Shown in pieces: positions 31,532 through 33,753 of a DNA stretch of 33,753 bases. The position numbers and the translations under genes were made by a program. The notes below the pieces were generated by a model, which did not search any database, had not been told where the DNA came from, and saw only the letters and a list, made by a program, of their open reading frames with translations. This DNA is from IMCC26207 sp037141255 (GTDB lineage Bacteria; Actinomycetota; Acidimicrobiia; Acidimicrobiales; Microtrichaceae): NCBI GenBank assembly GCA_037141255.1, contig JBAXCX010000015.1, forward strand, positions 1 through 33,753, read 5' to 3'. The stretch's first letter is position 1; the number at the start of each line of letters is the position of its first letter.

Positions 31532-32506
31532 TCAGGAAGGCGTAGAAGCGGGAGCGGGGTCTGCGCCAGCGGGGATATTGCAGTACAGGCCGAGCCCGTC
31601 TGCGTCACCCGTCTTGTTTGAGGTGAACCAAGGAGTGGGCTCAAACATCATGTCTGGGTGCTTACTCGATACCAAGCCCCAAGGGTTTTCCCAGCCTGGA
31701 ATGACCCACAAGTCGACCATCCAGTGATTCAGCTCTGGTCGGAACACTGCACCCAAGTCTTTACAGCGCTGAGCCTGTTCGGGGTACGGGTTTCCATTGG
31801 CGTCGAACTCCACGTTACCGACGATGGAGTTACCTTTCGCACAGAGATTTGAGTGGTAATGCCAGGGAATAACCTCTAGCGGCAAGTCAGTGGGTGGCCC
31901 ATCCTGCATTGTCCCGAGGACGTTATAAGCAACCGACATCACTCTTGAGTCTGGTCTGTCTCCGTCAAAGGCCAACAGTGTTGGTCGAGACAAGTCCAAC
32001 TTGGTGCTCCAGTAAGACCAGTTGATGTACTCGAAGCCCCGGCCGTTGATCCTTTGGAAATTACGCACGTATCCCTGCTTCTCGGCCTCTGCCACGGTGC
32101 CAATCTTGAGAGCAGCTTCTCGCACCTGAACGAGTTCTTCTCCCAGCAGACGCCTGCGCTCAGGTGAGAGCAAGATAGACGTGCCGCCAAAATGCACTGT
32201 GGCTCGCATTTGCGTGGGTTGAGCTGTTCCCCAGCCATACATTGCCTTCGATGCATTGTGATCGTCGATAGTCTCTTGTGGAAACTGGGGATCGGGTGGG
32301 AGCGTAGAGGGTGCGGGAGCGGGTGTGGTGACCGGGACTGTGCTGACCGGGACTGTGGTTGGAACTTCTGCAGACGCGAGGTCCTGAGTCTGCGTTGACG
32401 CAGGCTTGATGAGCAGAACTGCTGCTACTACTGCCACTAGGGCGACTCCGCAGAGACCCATTTGGGCAAAACCCGCAAAATTATGGCCCCCGCCTGCCTT
32501 CTTCAT
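31532..32506 (-). CDS. Membrane-anchored extracytoplasmic protein of unknown family
   Basis: The predicted protein has 324 residues. A short cytoplasmic N-terminus (MKKAGGGHNF) is followed by one membrane helix (LCGVALVAVVAAVLLI) and a Val/Thr/Pro linker encoded in part by a 15-bp repeat. The outer domain of about 240 residues is rich in Trp and His (INWSYWS, WHYHSNLC, HWMVDLWVIPGWENPWG). The conserved-looking WHYH and HW clusters could bind metal or sugar, but I do not recognise the family. ATG 32506 is preferred over an upstream in-frame start (32599), because a near-consensus promoter ends 7 bases before it, which implies leaderless transcription. It lies between two dioxygenase genes. Confidence 0.72.
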   Translation of the reverse strand: MKKAGGGHNFAGFAQMGLCGVALVAVVAAVLLIKPASTQTQDLASAEVPTTVPVSTVPVTTPAPAPSTLPPDPQFPQETIDDHNASKAMYGWGTAQPTQMRATVHFGGTSILLSPERRRLLGEELVQVREAALKIGTVAEAEKQGYVRNFQRINGRGFEYINWSYWSTKLDLSRPTLLAFDGDRPDSRVMSVAYNVLGTMQDGPPTDLPLEVIPWHYHSNLCAKGNSIVGNVEFDANGNPYPEQAQRCKDLGAVFRPELNHWMVDLWVIPGWENPWGLVSSKHPDMMFEPTPWFTSNKTGDADGLGLYCNIPAGADPAPASTPS

Positions 32507-32513
32507 GCCTCCA

Positions 32514-32542
32514 TGTATACCGCAAACACCCTGATCTGACAA
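32514..32542 (-). promoter_or_regulatory. Near-consensus promoter of the anchored-protein gene, placed for leaderless transcription
   Basis: On the minus strand TTGTCA (32542-32537) is followed by a 17-bp spacer and TATACA (32519-32514). The spacing is optimal, with five and four matches to the consensus hexamers. Seven bases separate the -10 from the ATG at 32506, so the transcript should begin at or next to the start codon. Confidence 0.65.
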
Positions 32543-32645
32543 CAGGTTGAACCCCCAAGCGAGCATTTCTAAGAGGTAATCCTCAGTTTGAAGCACCAAC
32601 GAACTATCGGCGGCTGATGCGAGGTGGGTTTGAGCAGTCCCCAGC

Positions 32646-32651
32646 TACAAT
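32646..32651 (+). promoter_or_regulatory. Candidate -10 for the third PhyH gene
   Basis: TACAAT lies 39 bases before the preferred ATG at 32690 and upstream of its GGGGAG ribosome binding site. No -35 match lies at 16-18 bp. Confidence 0.35.
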
Positions 32652-32689
32652 CAGTACCAAATCGGGTCCATCTAGGGGAGCATGCGGTT

Positions 32690-33589
32690 ATGTCATCGCC
32701 AACGGAACTCGGATTTCTGCCCCGCGACTCTTGCAACCTTGAGCGCGCTGTCCTCCGAGACCCAGATCAACAAGGCGAGTTCGACCGTCTTGGTTATGTG
32801 GTCATGCCGTTGCTGTCGCTTGGCCAAGTTGAGCAGTTGGTCTCGGGGTATGACTCCATTGCAGAGTCCTTGGGTGGGGCGAGCAGGCCAGAGGATTACA
32901 ACGACACCTACGCCGAGTTCAGCATTATCCACTCGCGACCAGAGTTCCGGCGACAAGCTTTTGATCTGATCACCTCGGTGCTTGGCCCAGAGGCCCAGAA
33001 AGTCTTAGTTGACTACCGGCCACTCATCGCAAACTTTGTGAACAAGTTGCCCGGCACCGGGGTAGTCCCAACTCACCAAAATCTCTCGGTGGTTGATGAG
33101 TCGCGTTATGCCTCGGTCTCGGTCTGGGTTGCGCTCGTAGATTGCGTGCTCGACAACGGAGCGATGTCCCTTCTCGAGGGCAGTCACCGCTCCCTTCGCA
33201 GTCGGCGCGGCATGTGGGCCTATCAAGCTTTTGGTGGAATCGAACAAGCGATTATGGGCGAACTGCTCACCCGGGTAGAGGTGCCAGCGGGTCATGCCGT
33301 GATCCTTGATGATGCACTCGTGCATTATTCGCCGCCGAACCAGACGGATCACCGTCGTCTGGCGATTCAGCTTGTGATGGCTCCTCAAGAGGTCAAGACA
33401 CTGTGGCATCAGCAGGTTGGCACCAATGAGGACGGATTAGACGTGCAAGTCTGGGAGATCGACGAGCGGTTCTTCTTTGAGTTCTGGCACGGAGATGGTG
33501 ACGATCGCTATGGGAAAAAGGTCGATCGGATTACCCTTCCCTCAGTCAGCTTGGCAATCGAAGATCTACAAGGACTTCTGGGCAGTTAA
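32690..33589 (+). CDS. PhyH-type dioxygenase 3 with altered iron-binding motif
   Basis: The predicted protein has 299 residues. The fold markers are present: VSVWVALVDC, MSLLEGSHRSL, distal His202 (DALVHYSPPN) and Arg212/213 (HRRLAIQL). The first metal motif reads THQNLS, with Asn121 where the two neighbouring homologs have Asp in HQD. The change would weaken or alter the 2-His-1-carboxylate iron site, so activity may be lost or changed. HxN variants may exist elsewhere in the family. I chose ATG 32690, with GGGGAG nine bases upstream, over an in-frame GTG/ATG-type start at 32624 that adds 22 weakly supported residues. Confidence 0.83.
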   Translation: MSSPTELGFLPRDSCNLERAVLRDPDQQGEFDRLGYVVMPLLSLGQVEQLVSGYDSIAESLGGASRPEDYNDTYAEFSIIHSRPEFRRQAFDLITSVLGPEAQKVLVDYRPLIANFVNKLPGTGVVPTHQNLSVVDESRYASVSVWVALVDCVLDNGAMSLLEGSHRSLRSRRGMWAYQAFGGIEQAIMGELLTRVEVPAGHAVILDDALVHYSPPNQTDHRRLAIQLVMAPQEVKTLWHQQVGTNEDGLDVQVWEIDERFFFEFWHGDGDDRYGKKVDRITLPSVSLAIEDLQGLLGS

Positions 33590-33603
33590 CTCTAAGACTG
33601 GGG

Positions 33604-33753
33604 CTAGCTCCAGAAATAAACTTGCTCCTCGTCCTGGGACAAAGCAGCAAATCCACCGATCGTGACTCGCTCACGCTCGCCATGTACCGGCTCAACTCGG
33701 TGCCAGATTCTTCCTCCGGTAAAGAGGATCATGTCTCCTACTTGCAAGTCCAC
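33604..33753 (-). CDS. 2OG-Fe(II) oxygenase, C-terminal fragment (partial, runs off the window)
   Basis: The minus-strand frame is open from the window edge to a TAG at 33604-33606 and encodes 49 residues. It contains GDMILFTGGRIWHRVEPV, with the distal iron-ligand His, and ERVTIGGFAAL, with the Arg that would bind 2-oxoglutarate. It closes with VYFWS. This is the typical end of prolyl-4-hydroxylase-like 2OG-Fe(II) oxygenases, a subfamily distinct from the three PhyH genes. It would be the fourth dioxygenase in about 4 kb. The start and most of the gene lie beyond the window, and the stop is 14 bp from the convergent PhyH gene. Confidence 0.75.
   Translation of the reverse strand: MDLQVGDMILFTGGRIWHRVEPVHGERERVTIGGFAALSQDEEQVYFWS

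Overview
The window is one continuous surface-polysaccharide region from a bacterium that is most likely an actinomycete (Actinomycetota). Signs of this are moderately high GC by eye, many GTG and TTG starts, tight ATGA/GTGA overlaps, at least one promoter placed for leaderless transcription, a Tat-type signal peptide, and a GT-C style membrane protein of actinobacterial type. The genus cannot be read from the sequence. No rRNA, tRNA, transposase or CRISPR array was seen, and no gene-free stretch exceeds 300 bp.

Layout. (1) 1-1691, plus strand: the tail of a multidrug/lipid-flippase-type ABC transporter, then a GT-B-like glycan protein. (2) 1743-7792, minus strand: a tight six-gene operon read Gfo/Idh oxidoreductase, NeuA, SDR, NeuB, NeuC, GT4. 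It makes and probably transfers a CMP-activated nonulosonic (sialic/legionaminic-like) acid. Its gene set resembles the Campylobacter ptmF-ptmB-ptmA-ptmC-ptmD block. (3) 7929-11768, minus strand: a Tat-exported beta-helix protein, a small lipoprotein and an O-antigen ligase/polymerase-like membrane protein. (4) 11878-15218, plus strand: a radical SAM enzyme followed by a frameshifted GT-C-like membrane protein. (5) 15434-25656, minus strand: an asparagine-synthase-like amidotransferase, a UbiA-glycosyltransferase fusion, a radical SAM enzyme, a methyltransferase, a second radical SAM enzyme and a B12-binding radical SAM enzyme. (6) 25941-29576, plus strand: the Wzm/Wzt polysaccharide ABC exporter with another radical SAM gene 2 bp behind it. 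(7) 29573-33753: three PhyH-type and one partial 2-oxoglutarate/Fe(II) dioxygenase around a membrane-anchored protein of unknown function.

The most unusual content is a set of four paralogous radical SAM enzymes. In each, a cysteine-rich twitch/SPASM-like domain lies before the radical SAM core, and a PAS-like domain appears to be fused at the C-terminus (two in tandem in one paralog). They are linked by operon structure to the ABC exporter, the amidotransferase and the UbiA-GT fusion. My inference is a radical-based tailoring system for an exported glycan or its lipid carrier. A second pattern is that short tandem repeats (16-17 bp) duplicate the start-codon region at two gene junctions (5984-6063 and 23757-23797).
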